In this document: positions 1 to 11,157 of the stretch, one piece after another
How positions within the stretch are numbered: position 1 is the first letter of the stretch
Layout: the number at the start of each line of letters is the position of its first letter
Origin: Rhipicephalus microplus
Lineage: Eukaryota > Arthropoda > Arachnida > Ixodida > Ixodidae
Reading direction: 5' to 3'
DNA: 64,000 nucleotides
Assembly (NCBI RefSeq): GCF_043290135.1
Contig: NC_134700.1
Location: 76,562,000-76,625,999, forward strand
Position numbers and translations under genes: made by a program
Notes under the pieces: model-generated
The model's database searches: none
What the model saw: the letters and a program-made list of their open reading frames with translations, nothing else
What the model was told of the DNA's origin: nothing

Positions 1-443
1 AGCGAAGCGGTTTTCTTTTCCACTATAAGTGCGAATACATTTATTAGTCAGGCTACTTCAGGTGTCCTGTGGCATCCGCGCGCCGGCAGGTGTTAGCTCT
101 CCGCTCTCACTCTCTCTCCTATAGCGATGACTCCGGGCGTGCCCGCTTAGCTTCACCCAACGTTAGTAGAATAAACTCAGCTTCAAAGCTTCGTATCTCC
201 GTTAGCGGAGGATGATGGACCAAACGGCGGTCGCAAGATCTAGCGGCGCTGTAGTCTGATCTTGCGCTACTCTCGGCGCATCGTCAGCTATGGCGGCGTA
301 CCACGGCGGTTCACTGCGTTGTTCCTCGCGCTGGCTGCCCTGTTGTACTGTTATTCAAGTTAACCATTTATTCTGCGCTTCCGGTCCAGAATCTGACGTC
401 AAAATAGGGGGCTTGACAAGGTCTCCTGTATATATTGGCCAGG
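1..443. other. Unassigned DNA
   Basis: No coding region or RNA gene is recognised. Short open frames here start and stop without recognisable domains. Part of the stretch (about 150-330) resembles, in inverted orientation, the segment at about 3560-3735: both carry an AATAAACTCAG motif beside an AACGTTA motif, followed by loosely similar GC-rich sequence. This could mark the two ends of an old DNA element, but the similarity is diverged. Confidence 0.4.
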
Positions 444-459
444 ATGTGTTGCTCATTGC

Positions 460-637
460 GGCTGCGGCGGCTGCATTTCCGATGGAGGCGGAAATGTTGT
501 AGGCCCGTGTGCTCAAATTTGGGTGCACGTTAAAGAACCCCAGGTGGTCTAAATTTCCGGAGCCCTCCACTACGGCGTCTCTCATAATCATATAGTGGTT
601 TTGGGACGTTAAACCCCACATATCAATCAATCAATCA
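460..637 (+). mobile_element. tRNA-type tick SINE (Ruka-like), 5'-truncated
   Basis: This is the body and tail of the SINE that is nearly full length at 46801-47038, lacking the tRNA-like head. It ends in a (TCAA)n tail. It is bounded by a perfect 16-bp target-site duplication, ATGTGTTGCTCATTGC, at 444-459 and 638-653. This is the expected product of LINE-assisted insertion with 5' truncation. The intact duplication suggests a fairly recent insertion. Open frames on both strands across it are incidental. Confidence 0.92.
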
Positions 638-653
638 ATGTGTTGCTCATTGC

Positions 654-2669
654 AATTTGGCTAACAATCGATATCCTGCCTATATTTGCGCTATCTGCAT
701 TCGGTTTAATCTGAAAATACGGGAAATTCTACACGAACGAGCATATTCAGCGTAAAAATTTTATTACGACCGCTAGCATTTTAACCACTGTCATCGGGCC
801 TAGGCAAAATACGGCCCCAAACATCTGTAAACGCCTCAAACAAGTGGACTTACTGAAATGCAGAAATGCCTTATAAAACAGTACTCATGTTTTGTAGAGT
901 TACAAAAATAAGACTTTCTTCAAGAAACAATACCCGTGCTTCACACTGTTCACCAGAGAAGTCTTTGCTTCGCACTGTTCATCAAACCAATCGAGAGCAG
1001 AGTGCGAAGTGCTACATCAACTTGACCTCCTTTCTCGCATTTTCCACTTTTTCAAGAAGCTCCTGGTTTGTTTGCTGGCAAAACAAAAAAACAACAACAA
1101 ATATTCATGAAAATTACTCTCACGTTCTCGTGACAAGCGATATAACTCAAAAGATGCTGTGGTAGCCACTCCAACTTTTCAAGCACAATCCAAAGGAGGT
1201 CGTCAACCAAGGGGTTTTCATTAAAAGCATCTCGACAGCTTTCTCAATTGATTTTAATGTAGAAAGAAGGCCGCGTAAGGGATTATCTGAGCAGCCTTCT
1301 TGAAAACACCTCATCTGAATTTGTGTACTTTGGTTTCGGCACGCCTGCTCCAGGGGTACTTGTGCGATATGCTAGAGGCCCTCTTGGCACGTTGTCACTT
1401 ATTCACTTTTTTACGAAGGTACCCACAGACACAGTACACTCATGGTGGAGTGCTTCCGAGTGTACTTCGCTGCACCGAGAATTGACACCAACATGTGCTC
1501 CCGTTGCCTGCTCTAGGTTCAGAAATGTGAACACTGTTAGTGAGAAAATTATCTATTACTGTTATATGAAAGAAAACCTGGTCACTGGCAAAACACCACC
1601 ACACACACGTTTGTGTTGCTGCCTTTTGTCTTGCTGTTCTATTTATGGTGGCCCCCCCAAATGGGACACTGAGCAATCGAGACGCGCCATGTGTTTGACG
1701 GGGAGGGGGGGGAGGCTTAGCGCTTTGGTTATGATCATTTCGACTTCAATATATGGAGTGAAATTGCTGGGAACAAGCGCGGATGGGTACCAGGTGCGAG
1801 CTCCCACTTTCCAAGCCAGATCAAGACTTCTGGTCCAGCAGGACATGATGGTAGTGCGTTACGATGCCGTCATTCTCACACTGAACGTCATAGACTTTGT
1901 GTTTGGCAATGATCTTTTTATCTTCGCGACGCAAAGCTTAGTACCATCTTCTGAATTGCACCGAATTTCTCTGGAAGTCTGTCACTCTCAACATAATTAG
2001 TTTATACCCCGATCAAGACTAAATGACGGCATGCAGTTGATTCACTTCACTACGCCTGATTTAAAAGTCCTGCTATAGTAACGTGGTCCTAAATTATTTC
2101 GATCATCTGGTCACTCTTCCGGGTTTTTTTTTGGTTGGAGGTTAGAACTACCTTTCACTGTGTGCTTTGATCACGCTCTCAAATTAAGTTGTAGAATGAA
2201 CGACTGTCTCTTCACCTATACTTATATTGATAATGTTTGTTGGTGGTATATTTTTTACACGTGATAGCTTTAACGAGCTTCTTTTACAGACGTTCCCGTG
2301 TTGGCGTCGCTGTCAGCCCCTTCGGTAGTAAGTGAAAAGACATTATCTTGTCCATGACAAAGAAAAAATCAAGAAACTTGACAATCGAAACGAAACTTCA
2401 GTATGAGTGAAAATCAATCCCAGGCTCTCTGCGCAGCAATCAGGTGTTACACCAGAGAGGCACGCCAATTATCGAAACTGATATAGAAAAAACAATAAAA
2501 ATTTCATGAGGTAGAAGTTCTCAATTATGTTGTGTCCAGCCAAAAAAAGAGAGGCCTTATGTTTACACTTCTTTTGCTCATGTAGCAAAGAGGATTTCTT
2601 CACTCTACGCAATATTAGGTGGTACCAGCGTAGAATCGCATCAGGCATCTTAGCATGTGAAATTCGCAA
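654..2669. other. Unassigned DNA
   Basis: AT-balanced sequence with many short unrelated open frames, the longest about 225 codons at 1323-2000, none with a recognisable domain. No splice-supported gene or transposon motif is evident. Probably decayed intergenic or repeat DNA. Confidence 0.35.
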
Positions 2670-2752
2670 CAAGTGGGTGTTAGAAAGGCCCAGCCATTAT
2701 GGGGCGCTCATTTATGTTTGCGTGTTGCTCTACGCACGCGTGAAGACCCCTT

Positions 2753-2990
2753 TGCCAATTCACAAAAGGAAGAATTATGGCGCAGTGGGCACTTCGCAAC
2801 TGTACTTGCTGTAGACATTTTACAATACTTTGAAACGACCACTATTGCACGCGCAGTCGTTAGTTTCCTAACGGCATAGTTGAGGCATACACCCAGACCG
2901 AAGCTAGGCTAGTAATTGAGAAGGTGATTCGCACAGGGCCTGGTTACGCCATTCTAGTCTACTCTTGAAGGCGAAGCTCAAGCGTCCTCC
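2753..2990 (+). repeat. Dispersed MITE-like repeat, copy A
   Basis: This stretch aligns by eye with 32152-32390, including a shared start around CAATT(C/A)..AAAAGGA, an internal GCTAG(T/C)AATTGAG block, and a terminal block reading CTTGARG-(R)-AAAGCTCAAG-type sequence (CTTGAAGGCGAAGCTCAAGC here). The conserved end motif suggests the terminus of a non-autonomous DNA transposon. No coding capacity. The boundaries are approximate. Confidence 0.5.
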
Positions 2991-3099
2991 ATGTTTTGTA
3001 ATTGTTGTGTTTGTGACTGTTGCGTGATTGTTGTCCCACAATATACATAATACTCAACGACGTCACCTCTGTCATATCCACCATTTCCTACCGCATGTT

Positions 3100-3100
<1 letters not shown>

Positions 3101-3161
<61 letters not shown>
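3101..3161. repeat. (TAA)n microsatellite
   Basis: About 20 uninterrupted copies of the trinucleotide TAA/ATA. An isoleucine-run open frame across it is a by-product of the repeat. Confidence 0.97.
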
Positions 3162-3857
3162 TTTCCTTTGCCCTACAATACGAATTTTCTCGGGTAACGT
3201 GAAATTCTGGACAGCCAATTCGCTTACGATTGTTTGTCTGCTATAGCCCATCTCCGCTAGGAGATCGGAGGCAACATATATGAGGCTCTCGAGCTGTTTA
3301 TAGTGGCTTTTATGTTAGCCCACGCCACTGTGTAACAGTGTTCACACAGAAAATAAATTAATGAATAAACAGACAAACGAAAGAACAAGTTGCGTGAAGC
3401 GGAGTCGTCATTGCGCTCGCCACTGTTGGAGCCTGGCGCAAAGCTAGTCCGCGTACCTTAATGTATATAAATCCTCTGCTTCTTCTTGCTCACCGCATAC
3501 ATGACAAACACGTTTTCGTACAAGTAAGTACGCAGTACCAAAAACAGTCCGAGAAGTGACGCACCATTCGCGGTAGCCGCTTGCACGTCGCTGCCACCGC
3601 CGATCACCACAGGCGCGGCCCGCGTCGCTAGAGCAAGATCGTACGGCAGCGCCATTAGTTCTCGTGACCACCCCGCGGCTCAGATCACTGGTGGAGCTTT
3701 CAAACTGAGTTTATTCTCGTAACGTTGGCTTTAGCCCTAGCAATGGGAGCAGGTGGTGCAGGTGGAGTTGCGGAGAGTGAGAGGTAGAATTACGCTACAT
3801 GCAACCTTAAGGTAGCATACACAGTAACTCTTGTGAGTGGTACAGTGACTGTACATT
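3162..3857. other. Unassigned DNA
   Basis: No gene recognised. Contains the inverted counterpart (about 3560-3735) of the segment near 150-330, and a 13-bp palindrome TACAGTGACTGTA at 3841-3853 just before the hairpin. Confidence 0.35.
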
Positions 3858-3912
3858 GCAGACCTATGCGCTACTCTGCTCCCTACGGGACCAGAGCAGC
3901 GCATAGGTCTGC
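3858..3912. repeat. Near-perfect 26-bp inverted repeat with 3-nt spacer
   Basis: The left arm (3858-3883) begins GCAGACCTATGCGCT and the right arm (3887-3912) ends AGCGCATAGGTCTGC. The arms pair over 26 positions with two mismatches and are separated only by TAC. As RNA it would be a tight hairpin, and as DNA a cruciform. The loop is too small for a typical pre-miRNA. No associated gene is visible. Confidence 0.8.
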
Positions 3913-4942
3913 CATCTTGCCTGGCTAGCAACCACAGCTTTACGGCGAAGTCACAATCTGTTTTTCGAGGTGACACGCCTGCCGTATGTCATATCGACAT
4001 GCTTTTCTTGCGTTCTTCACGCACTGTTTGCCGTGCTAGAAGACTATTTTCTGCACGACTTCCAACAAAGTGCAACGCAAGATATGACTAAATAACGTGG
4101 TAAAAAAAGCGACGCTCTTGCTCAGCGTGTGGCAAAAAGTGTAGAACGAACAATACCAGTTCTTTGGTCTTGCGACATTCACAGTGCGAGAATTTTCGGA
4201 ATTTTGACCGGATAACGAGCGGGAACATTCAGTGTTCACGTTACGCTGGTGAAATGCAACATTTGTTGACCTAGACGGTAGATGAAATCACCCGATTAGT
4301 CCCGGTGATTATAACGCCATGAAGAATTATGCCTGAGACTTTTGAAGTGCGTAAGAGCATAATGACGCACTCTTTACACGATTCGCGTTGTGTGACAGAT
4401 GGTTGTTACTTAACTGTTCTAAAACGCTTTATTACACATGTTAACGCAAATACTTAACCGATATGCAGCCTACATAATGCCAGATTAGAGCGCAGCTTCA
4501 AGTTTTGGCGTAGCTTTCAGGTAGAATACTGTACAGCCACGCAAAAGACTCGGGTTCGACTCTCAAGTAAGACAAGTATGCTTATTTACGTAGGTTTTCT
4601 TTTTTTTTCGTGCGATAGTGATCACGGACACCAATGGCGGTGGTGCGCACATAGAGCTGATCAGCAGTCACGCGCGCGCATTTATGAACCGCGTTCAGAA
4701 AAGGCGCGAAGACCAGCCGGATTTGCTTTGAACTTGACTGGCGATGATTCGCGCGAGGCAGTGGTGGCGTCGGAAAACAGAAAATAGGTGACCAGTAAAA
4801 GAGCGAGAGATTGTGGGACACGTTGTCTGCTGCCGGCTTCCGGTTCGAGAAGAGCTGACGACAGCGAACCAAGTTCGCCTCAGCCTCAGATTATTCGGGA
4901 TTCGCGCGCGCGGTCACCCGTTCATCTTCGTCCTGATAAACC
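3913..4942. other. Unassigned DNA
   Basis: No gene recognised. A weak tRNA-like stretch near 4510-4580 has a B-box-like GGGTTCGACTCTC at its 3' side, but no foldable cloverleaf or acceptor stem can be supported. It may be the decayed head of a tRNA-derived SINE. Confidence 0.35.
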
Positions 4943-5170
4943 ATGGTTCGTTGCTCAGCCGTTGGCTACCCCAACTCGAGTGTGAAAGGCAAATGCATAT
5001 ATCGATTACCATGTAACGAAGAAAGCAAAATGAGGTGGACCGCGGCTCTGAAGAAAGCCACAGCGACAAGTAGACTTTGGGTACCGAACGTTTAGGTCGG
5101 AGTGTGCGAAGACCATTTTATCACAGGTACCTATGTACTACGCACTAATAAAAAGCTTACGCATAGATTT
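4943..5170 (+). pseudogene. THAP zinc-finger domain remnant
   Basis: Reading from the ATG at 4943, the frame begins MVRCSAVGYPNSSVKGK and continues with a W-x-AALKK segment. After an in-frame TAG at 5093-5095 it gives VCEDHF followed by ITGTY. This follows the THAP plan (C-x2-4-C, then a central tryptophan, then C-x2-H-F), a DNA-binding finger found in P-element transposases and in many arthropod domesticated genes. The second zinc-ligand cysteine position is tyrosine (VGY), and the stop breaks the frame before the C-x2-H pair, so it cannot make an intact finger. No transposase core follows. It could be a dead P-type element end or a retro-copied exon. The 3' limit is approximate. Confidence 0.65.
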
Positions 5171-5552
5171 GGTGCGATATTATATGGAGAAATAAACTGT
5201 CGCGCAGGCGCACCTAGCAAAAATATCACGGAAATGGGCGGACGAAATCTGCCTGCCATACGAGACGAGCGCCGGCGATTGCACCCATATAATATACTAT
5301 GACTATATGACAAAAAACGCGAAAGGTTCACTCAAGAGTAAGTTTAGACGAAGCACTGGACGAGTTCATTTGCGTTTATTTTGGTTAAACTGTGCACCAG
5401 CATGGCACACAAAGTAAGAACGGCGTTCAAGAAGCGCAGGGTTTCGATTATTCAGCGCCGTCTATGTCTGAATGTATTGTTTATGTGCCGCCGTGCCTTG
5501 CAGCTTGATCGAGATTAGCGTTCCAATAAGCATCTGGCTTCGACTAAGAAAT
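5171..5552. other. Unassigned DNA
   Basis: No gene or element recognised. Contains the left SINE target-site duplication at 5540-5552. Confidence 0.4.
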
Positions 5553-5661
5553 AGGTGATCGAAATTTAAGGAGCCCTCCACTACGGCATCTCTCATATTC
5601 ATATGGTGGTTTTGGTACGTTAACCCCCACGTATCAATCAATCAATCAATCAATCAATCCA
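5553..5661 (+). mobile_element. tRNA-type tick SINE, strongly 5'-truncated
   Basis: Only the last part of the SINE body and its (TCAA)n tail remain, matching 525-637 and the full copy at 46801. Flanking duplications TCGACTAAGAAAT (5540-5552) and TCGACTAAAAAAT (5662-5674) differ by one base in 13. They fix the insertion limits and suggest an older event than the copy at 460. Confidence 0.85.
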
Positions 5662-5989
5662 TCGACTAAAAAATGCACCTTATAGCGTGCTGAAGGCTAG
5701 AAAAAAAACAATATCTCAACGCGCTCAATAAGTGCTGCGCTTCATGTCGATAAACCGACGATGTCGGTCAAAGCAGCGATCCCGAAATGAACGGTTAGCA
5801 CACTGCTACAGTCATCCCCATCCCCTGATATCTTTGAAATGATGATTTTTATCTGCAGTAACGTATCATAAATTGACAACTGTCTTCTGTATTGAGTGAT
5901 CTGCTAGAGAAACTGACAGTATACCCCGAGCTACATAAGAGCATTGCAGATCATTTTAGTGCGGTAAAAAGTTTTCTTATCGTTCATAG
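5662..5989. other. Unassigned DNA
   Basis: No gene or element recognised between the SINE and the left end of the palindromic Merlin-type structure. Confidence 0.4.
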
Positions 5990-6689
5990 CTTTCGTAGCT
6001 GGTCATCGTCCCAGCCACGATTACCAGAAACAAAAAAACACACAAAAAATGGCAACGTATCCACGGAGTGAATGATGGAGAGCGGGGCGGAGCATCCGTC
6101 CGTCCATTTGTTCTTGATTCCAGCCGTCCATGCGTGCGTCTGTGTGGCCGCCCGTGCGGCAAGGTTCCTTTTGGCGTTGCACAAGTCTGTTGCCAGATTT
6201 TAGGGTGGTTGTTGCCAGACTGCCGCTAAATATGGCGGAAACGTTTTCTCTTGTAGTTGTGGCTTCTCCGTAAGACATTGGTACTATCCGCGGTGCATTT
6301 CGCGAGTGCATGGGCGACGCTGGCCGTTTTATTTAACGGAATGAACCGAGCCTAGCAGAAGTCGAGCGCGGCACTGCTGCGCAATTAAGAGTCCGTTTTA
6401 ACTAACGGAATGAACCGCGCATTACAGAATTTGTTTTAATTAACGGAATGAACCGAGCCTAGCAGAAGTCTAGGCGCGTTCTCTTGCTGTGTGCGCAGCT
6501 GTGCGATTAAGATATCGCGTCTCAGTATTAGGGATGACGGGGAAAACTGAATAGAGTCGCAGGAGGTGATGCGCTGCCCCCCTCCCCCCTTACTTTCCTT
6601 TTTTTTCTCTCTCAGCTCATCGTGTCGCGTCGACCGCGCGCTACGACGGGACATTGCACAGAAAGATGATTTTTTCAATGCAGCGGTAC

Positions 6690-6760
6690 AAAAAAAAATG
6701 GCAACGTATACACGGAGTGAATGATGGAGAGCGGGGCGGAGCATCCGTCCGTCCATTTGC
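6690..6760 (+). repeat. Second copy of the element's end sequence
   Basis: The stretch of about 65 bases beginning AAAAAATGGCAACGTAT and running to the CCGTCCGTCCATTTG end repeats 6045-6110 almost exactly, including CACGGAGTGAATGATGG. The right arm has no counterpart at this position. It is therefore a duplicated terminus, perhaps from nested insertion or gene conversion. Confidence 0.75.
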
Positions 6761-6952
6761 TTCCCCTAGCTGTGTCAGCACAAGCCATATCGTTCGGACT
6801 CGTGTATACATGTGATAAATAAGCGTTCCAAGGCTGGTTAATCGGGGTATGTCGGATATGCTACAGCTATGTACGCCTGGAAGGCTGCTTTATTGAAGCA
6901 GATGGAGCGAATTAAGCGCGACTTGCGCGTACCTGTAAATGAGACCCGGTCA

Positions 6953-8126
6953 CGGAGGAAGGAAAGGTAAGGAGAGGCCCTGACGTCACTCGTTGTGAAG
7001 CCGCGATGAAGCCGGAAGTCGGTCATATTGACTAGACAAATTCTCCTCTCTTGTTTACTTATGAATGCGAAGCAGAAAGCGTGACTCCCTCTCCGGCTCG
7101 GAAAGCACGTGGGCTGCGCAGCGCGTGGGTCGTGACGATCCGAAACTAATGGAATGGGGCTAATCACTCTGAGCCAGCGGGACACCTTCAACGAAATCGC
7201 TTCGTCCGAGTAATAACAGGGAGTAACAGCTCGCCGACAACGAAGCAACTACGAGAGAACGCGCGCTAAATGGACTGACAACGGCGAGTGCTTTCACGTC
7301 ATTAATTCAGCAACTGTACAGACAACACGATCGGTCGTGCGCCTTGTACGGTTGCATTCCGCCACGCGGCCGACGCAGCGTCCTGCCACTGTGTCCGTGT
7401 TCCACGTGAAACTCACCGGCGTCAGCATTCTGCGACCGTGGTGACTTTGAGCACGGTGCTAGTGACAGTTGAACGTGGTTGCTGTTACGTTGAGATTACA
7501 TGCAATGCTGGTGGAGAGTGTACCAAGCGGAACAGAAAAGGTGTTTTAATACGCACATGCAAGTTGTTACTGTACACACACAACACGAAACTATGTATGT
7601 GCACATGGTCCACGCGGCGTCTTGCTGGGCTCAACAGCGTCGTCCGTTGTCACAAGCAGGAGCACTGCTCAACCGTCACTGACCTGCAAGGCATTCGTCG
7701 TCATTCAGCTTCGTCATGGTGCCCAACGCAATTTCACTGAATACGAACTGCTTCATCCGCGTCATCCGCCGCACGACACATGAATATGCACTTGTTCTAC
7801 GCACTGTTGAAACCCCGTGATGGACAAAGGGATTTGTAAACGTTGCTAAGAGTAATGTAACAGCCAGGAGAACACTGCGTAACCAATAACGCGGCGCAGA
7901 GCACAGATATTGTCCGCCACGGCTCAGCACGAGACCTGGGGAGGCACACATTCCGACGCCAGCCGCGGCCGCTCACTGCTAGACCATCTCCACTGCGCAA
8001 CACGTAACCATAGCAACGCCGCCATTGTGCCTAGTGAATATGGCCGCCATGATGTCATTTCCGCCATATTTTTTACGCCCTGCGCCGGCTGGGCATGCCC
8101 TCTCCTTACCTTTCCTTCCTCCGTGG
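6953..8126. mobile_element. Non-autonomous TIR DNA element nested in the left arm
   Basis: It starts CACGGAGGAAGGAAAGG and ends with the inverted complement CCTTTCCTTCCTCCGTG. The TIRs are at least 25 bp. The flanks are GAGACCCGG on the left and GGGACCCGG on the right, while the right arm of the host palindrome reads through GGGACCCGG uninterrupted near 10104-10118. This indicates an 8-9 bp target-site duplication. That length fits Merlin, hAT or P superfamilies. The interior (about 1.17 kb) has no transposase-like frame. Internal open frames (7438-7740 and others) have no recognisable domain. Confidence 0.75.
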
Positions 8127-8348
8127 GACCCGGCCGACGAGCCACCGTCGCATACAGGGCCCCACCCACAAAAAGCACAAACTACCAAAATTTCAAATAA
8201 CGATTGTGTATTGTTTCTCAGCTCAAGAGCTTAGTATACAACAATAAGAATAAAATGACATAATAATGACAATTATAATATTACAACATAATGACAACAT
8301 CAACATAAGAATAAAATGACAATATGTCTCACTACGCGCTAATCAAAA

Positions 8349-8750
8349 TTAAACTGAATACCGGCGAGCAATTACCTCCATTATTCGAAGAAAAGGGTCT
8401 TTCACGTTGGGACGTGCGTTAATTGATCTCCACCAAAGCCAGGCGAGGTGAGATGGCATAAGTGAGGTAGTCGTCTTGTTGCTGTTGCGAACGAGACGGC
8501 GCTTGGCCTTTTGCCTTTCACTTTCAATCCTTTGCGTGTTGGCGCCTGTCGTAGGATCAACGAAGTTGACACTGTGGTTCATGGTGTGCCAGTCCAAGTT
8601 TAGCGGTGTTCCGTTGGAATCCACAAGTCTGGGTATGCACTGGTACGCGGCCCACTCGTCGCTGTACACCGTCGTCCCGAGAAGAATGTGCTGCCGGTCG
8701 AAGCGATGGCGCAGGCGACAGTCTGATTTCACGAAGGAAGGCCTCTTCCG
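8349..8750 (-). pseudogene. Merlin / ISXO2-like (IS1595-type) transposase, C-terminal fragment
   Basis: The minus-strand frame carries TTVYSDEWAAY, then MNHSVNFVDPTTGANTQ and IESERQKAKRR, and ends NVKDPFLRIMEVIARRY. These are signatures of the DDE domain of ISXO2-like transposases, the family that in eukaryotes belongs to Merlin transposons. The D of YSDEWAAY and the E of the IES motif would be catalytic residues two and three. The first catalytic aspartate and the N-terminal zinc-binding part are not seen in this frame. About 127 codons are open, against roughly 250-300 expected, so it is a fragment. Its mirror copy lies at about 9555-9946. The open frame has no ATG start and is a broken end, not a real start. 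Confidence 0.8.
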
Positions 8751-8924
8751 CGGCAGGGTACCTTATGATGTCGGTGATTTCGACAATGCTGGGGTATATC
8801 CGTGGCGTGGCCATGACGAGACCCTTCCTGAACTGGTAACAGTGTAGCTTGCATGGCTAACGTTACGGCATTTTATAAGGGTCATGAGGTGAAAGGGGGA
8901 TAGAGCACTCTAACGTTGACAGGG

Positions 8925-9215
8925 TGCCTACGTGATGCAGCATCAGCGGGGAAAGAGGGGGTGGGTCACGGCGCCGACATGGCGCGAGCATCTGCGGAGA
9001 AAGAGTGGATGGGCCATGGCCCTAACGCCACGCGAGCACCTGCGGAGAAAGACGGGATGGGCAAAGACGCCTGGAATAAAAAACATAAAACAACCTTTTT
9101 GGACCTCTAACGTTGGTTGACATGGCGCCGACTCGACGCGAGTGTCTGCGGAGAAAGAGGGGGTGGGTCACGGCGCCGACGCGACGCGAGCATATGTGTG
9201 AAAATACGGGATAGG
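8925..9215 (+). repeat. Diverged tandem repeat of about 50 bp in the palindrome centre
   Basis: About five degenerate units share the pattern GCG(A/C)GCA-TCTGCGGAGAAAGAG followed by a GGGTGGGTCACGGCGC-type block. Units are seen near 8945, 8990, 9040, 9145 and 9185. A 60-bp unrelated segment interrupts them near 9070-9125. This array forms much of the asymmetric spacer between the two inverted arms. Confidence 0.65.
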
Positions 9216-9554
9216 CGAAGACGCCTTGAATTGTACAACGCCTAGGTCACGTACTCCACTTCGGTGCCCCTCCTTCTCCACAGCAACGGTGACTGGAGCG
9301 GGAGTGCGAACGACGTTACGTAATGCTACGTGATGTGACCCACGTATCACGTAAACGGTACACCACCCAGGGCACGTACTTCACCGCGGTGCATTGGGCG
9401 TCGAGACATGGCCAAACTTGCTCACGTAAACCTCTTAAATTTCCTTATTTGGTGCTCCCTATCTCGGTCGCAATCCCTAAGCTTTCGGATCGTGATCCTT
9501 ATGAAATGCCGTAACGTTAGTTGTGCAAAGTACATTGTCACCATTTCAGGAGCC

Positions 9555-9946
9555 GTCGCGTTATTGGACTGTCGAAGACGCCATCGCTTCGAGCGGCAGT
9601 TCGACCTGAAGACAGTCGGGAACAGCACAGAAGCGGCCGCCGACATGCGAGTGATGGGGAATTCGCAAGGACCTCGGCTTAATTATGGTGACCCAGGGTC
9701 AGTAAGTCGTCACGTACAATCACCCCGGCAAAAAAAAAAAAAAAAAACGAGCAGACCCACACTTCAGGTACAATGGTTGCAGGAAACAGCTAGCTGTCCC
9801 AGCTCCGCGGGACACTCACGATGCAGAGTAGACAGGGGCAAGGCTCCTTTTATTGCCTCTCGAGACGTACCTGTTCGTTGCACGTCTCAACGTGAAAGAC
9901 CCTTTCCTTCGATTAATGGAGGTGATCGCTCGCCGATATCCCGTTT
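9555..9946 (+). pseudogene. Merlin-type transposase, internally deleted mirror copy
   Basis: It begins with GACTGTCG..CGCCATCGCTTCGA, the counterpart of the left copy near 8700-8725, and gives CRRRHRFERQ. It then jumps to sequence ending VKDPFLRLMEVIARRYPV and a TAG at about 9944-9946, nearly identical to the end of the left copy. The catalytic core between them is missing and is replaced by unrelated sequence, including an A18 run near 9731. It is inverted relative to the left copy, which defines the palindrome. Confidence 0.7.
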
Positions 9947-10439
9947 AGGGATCCCTGCCATATCGTGAGTGATGAGCGTGTAGTGAGACATATTATGCCA
10001 TTTTATTCTTATGTACCCACCCTATTGTTCTATACTGCGCTCTTGAGCTTAGAGACAATTTGTGCTTATTGTGGGTGGGGCCCTGTAAGCGACGGCGGCT
10101 CGTCGGCCGGGTCCCATTTACAGGTACGCGCAAGTCGTGCTTAATTCGCTCCATCTGCTTCGATGAAGCAGCCTTCCAGGCGTACATAGCTGTAGCATAT
10201 CCGACGTACCCCGATTAACCAGCCTTGGAACGCTTATTCATCACATGTATATACGAGTCCGAACGATATGTCTTGTGCTGACACAGCTAGGGGAAGCGTA
10301 GCGTCACCCGTCGTAGCACGCGGTTGACGCCACACGATCAGCTTAGAGAGAAAAAAAAAAGAAAAGTAAGGGGGGGAGGGGGGCAGCGCATCACCTCCTG
10401 CAACTCTATTCAGTTTTCCCCGTCATCCCTAATACTGTG

Positions 10440-10860
10440 ACGCGAGAGAACGCGCCTAGACTTCTGTTAGGCTCGGTTCATTCCGGTAATTAAAACGAAT
10501 TGTGTAATATGCGGTTCATTCCGTTAATTAAAACAAACTTTTAATTGCGCAGCAGCGCCGCACTCGACTTCTGCTCGGCGCAGTTCATTCCGTTAAATAA
10601 ATTGGCCTCTTAATTGCGCAGCAGCGCCGTGCTCGACTTCTGCTAGGCGCGGTTCATTCCGTTAATTCAAACGGCCTCCTAAATGCGCAGCAGCGCTGCG
10701 CTCGACTTCTGCTAGGCGCGGTTCATTCTGTAATTAAAACGAATTCTGCAATGCGCGGTTCATTCCGTTAATTAAAACGGAATTAAAACTGCCTCTTAAT
10801 TGCACGGCAGCGCCACGCGCGACTTCTGCAGGCTCGGTTTATTCTGTTAATTAAAGCGGC
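10440..10860 (-). repeat. Subterminal tandem repeats of about 70-80 bp
   Basis: Five to six diverged units contain GGTTCATTCCGTTAATTAA followed by a TTAATTGCGCAGCAGCGCC block and CTCGACTTCTGCTAGGC. The left arm of the palindrome carries only two to three units (6330-6475). Repeat number therefore differs between the arms. Subterminal repeats like these are often transposase-binding regions in other DNA transposons; that role here is inference. Confidence 0.75.
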
Positions 10861-10879
10861 CAGCGTCGCTCATACACTC

Positions 10880-11092
10880 GCGAAATGCACCGCGGACAGT
10901 ACCAAAGTCCTACGGAGAAGCCACAACTACAAGAGAAAATTTTTCAGCCAAGAAATGCACTGCGGATAACACCAAACTCTTACGGAGAAGCCACAACTAC
11001 AGGAAAAAAATTTTCAGCCAAGAAATGCACCGCGGATAGCACCGAATTCTTACAAAGAAGCCACAACTACAGAAAAAAAGTTTTGATCCAAA
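10880..11092 (+). repeat. Three tandem units of about 70 bp
   Basis: Three consecutive units each contain AAATGCACYGCGGAYA, then TACGGAGAAGCCACAACTAC and an A/T-rich end. The left arm has a single copy of the same unit in inverse orientation around 6230-6300, so the triplication is specific to the right arm. Confidence 0.85.
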
Positions 11093-11157
11093 TTTAGCGG
11101 CAATCTGGCAACAACCACCCTTCCAGTCTGGCAATCACTTATGCAACGCCAAAAGGA

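Noticed and set aside
1323..2000. 225-codon open frame as a gene
   Set aside because: Low-complexity composition, no recognisable domain, no conserved motif and no supporting neighbours.
3858..3912. Pre-miRNA
   Set aside because: A 3-nt loop with a 26-bp stem is unlike a Drosha/Dicer substrate, and no longer stem extends outside the arms.
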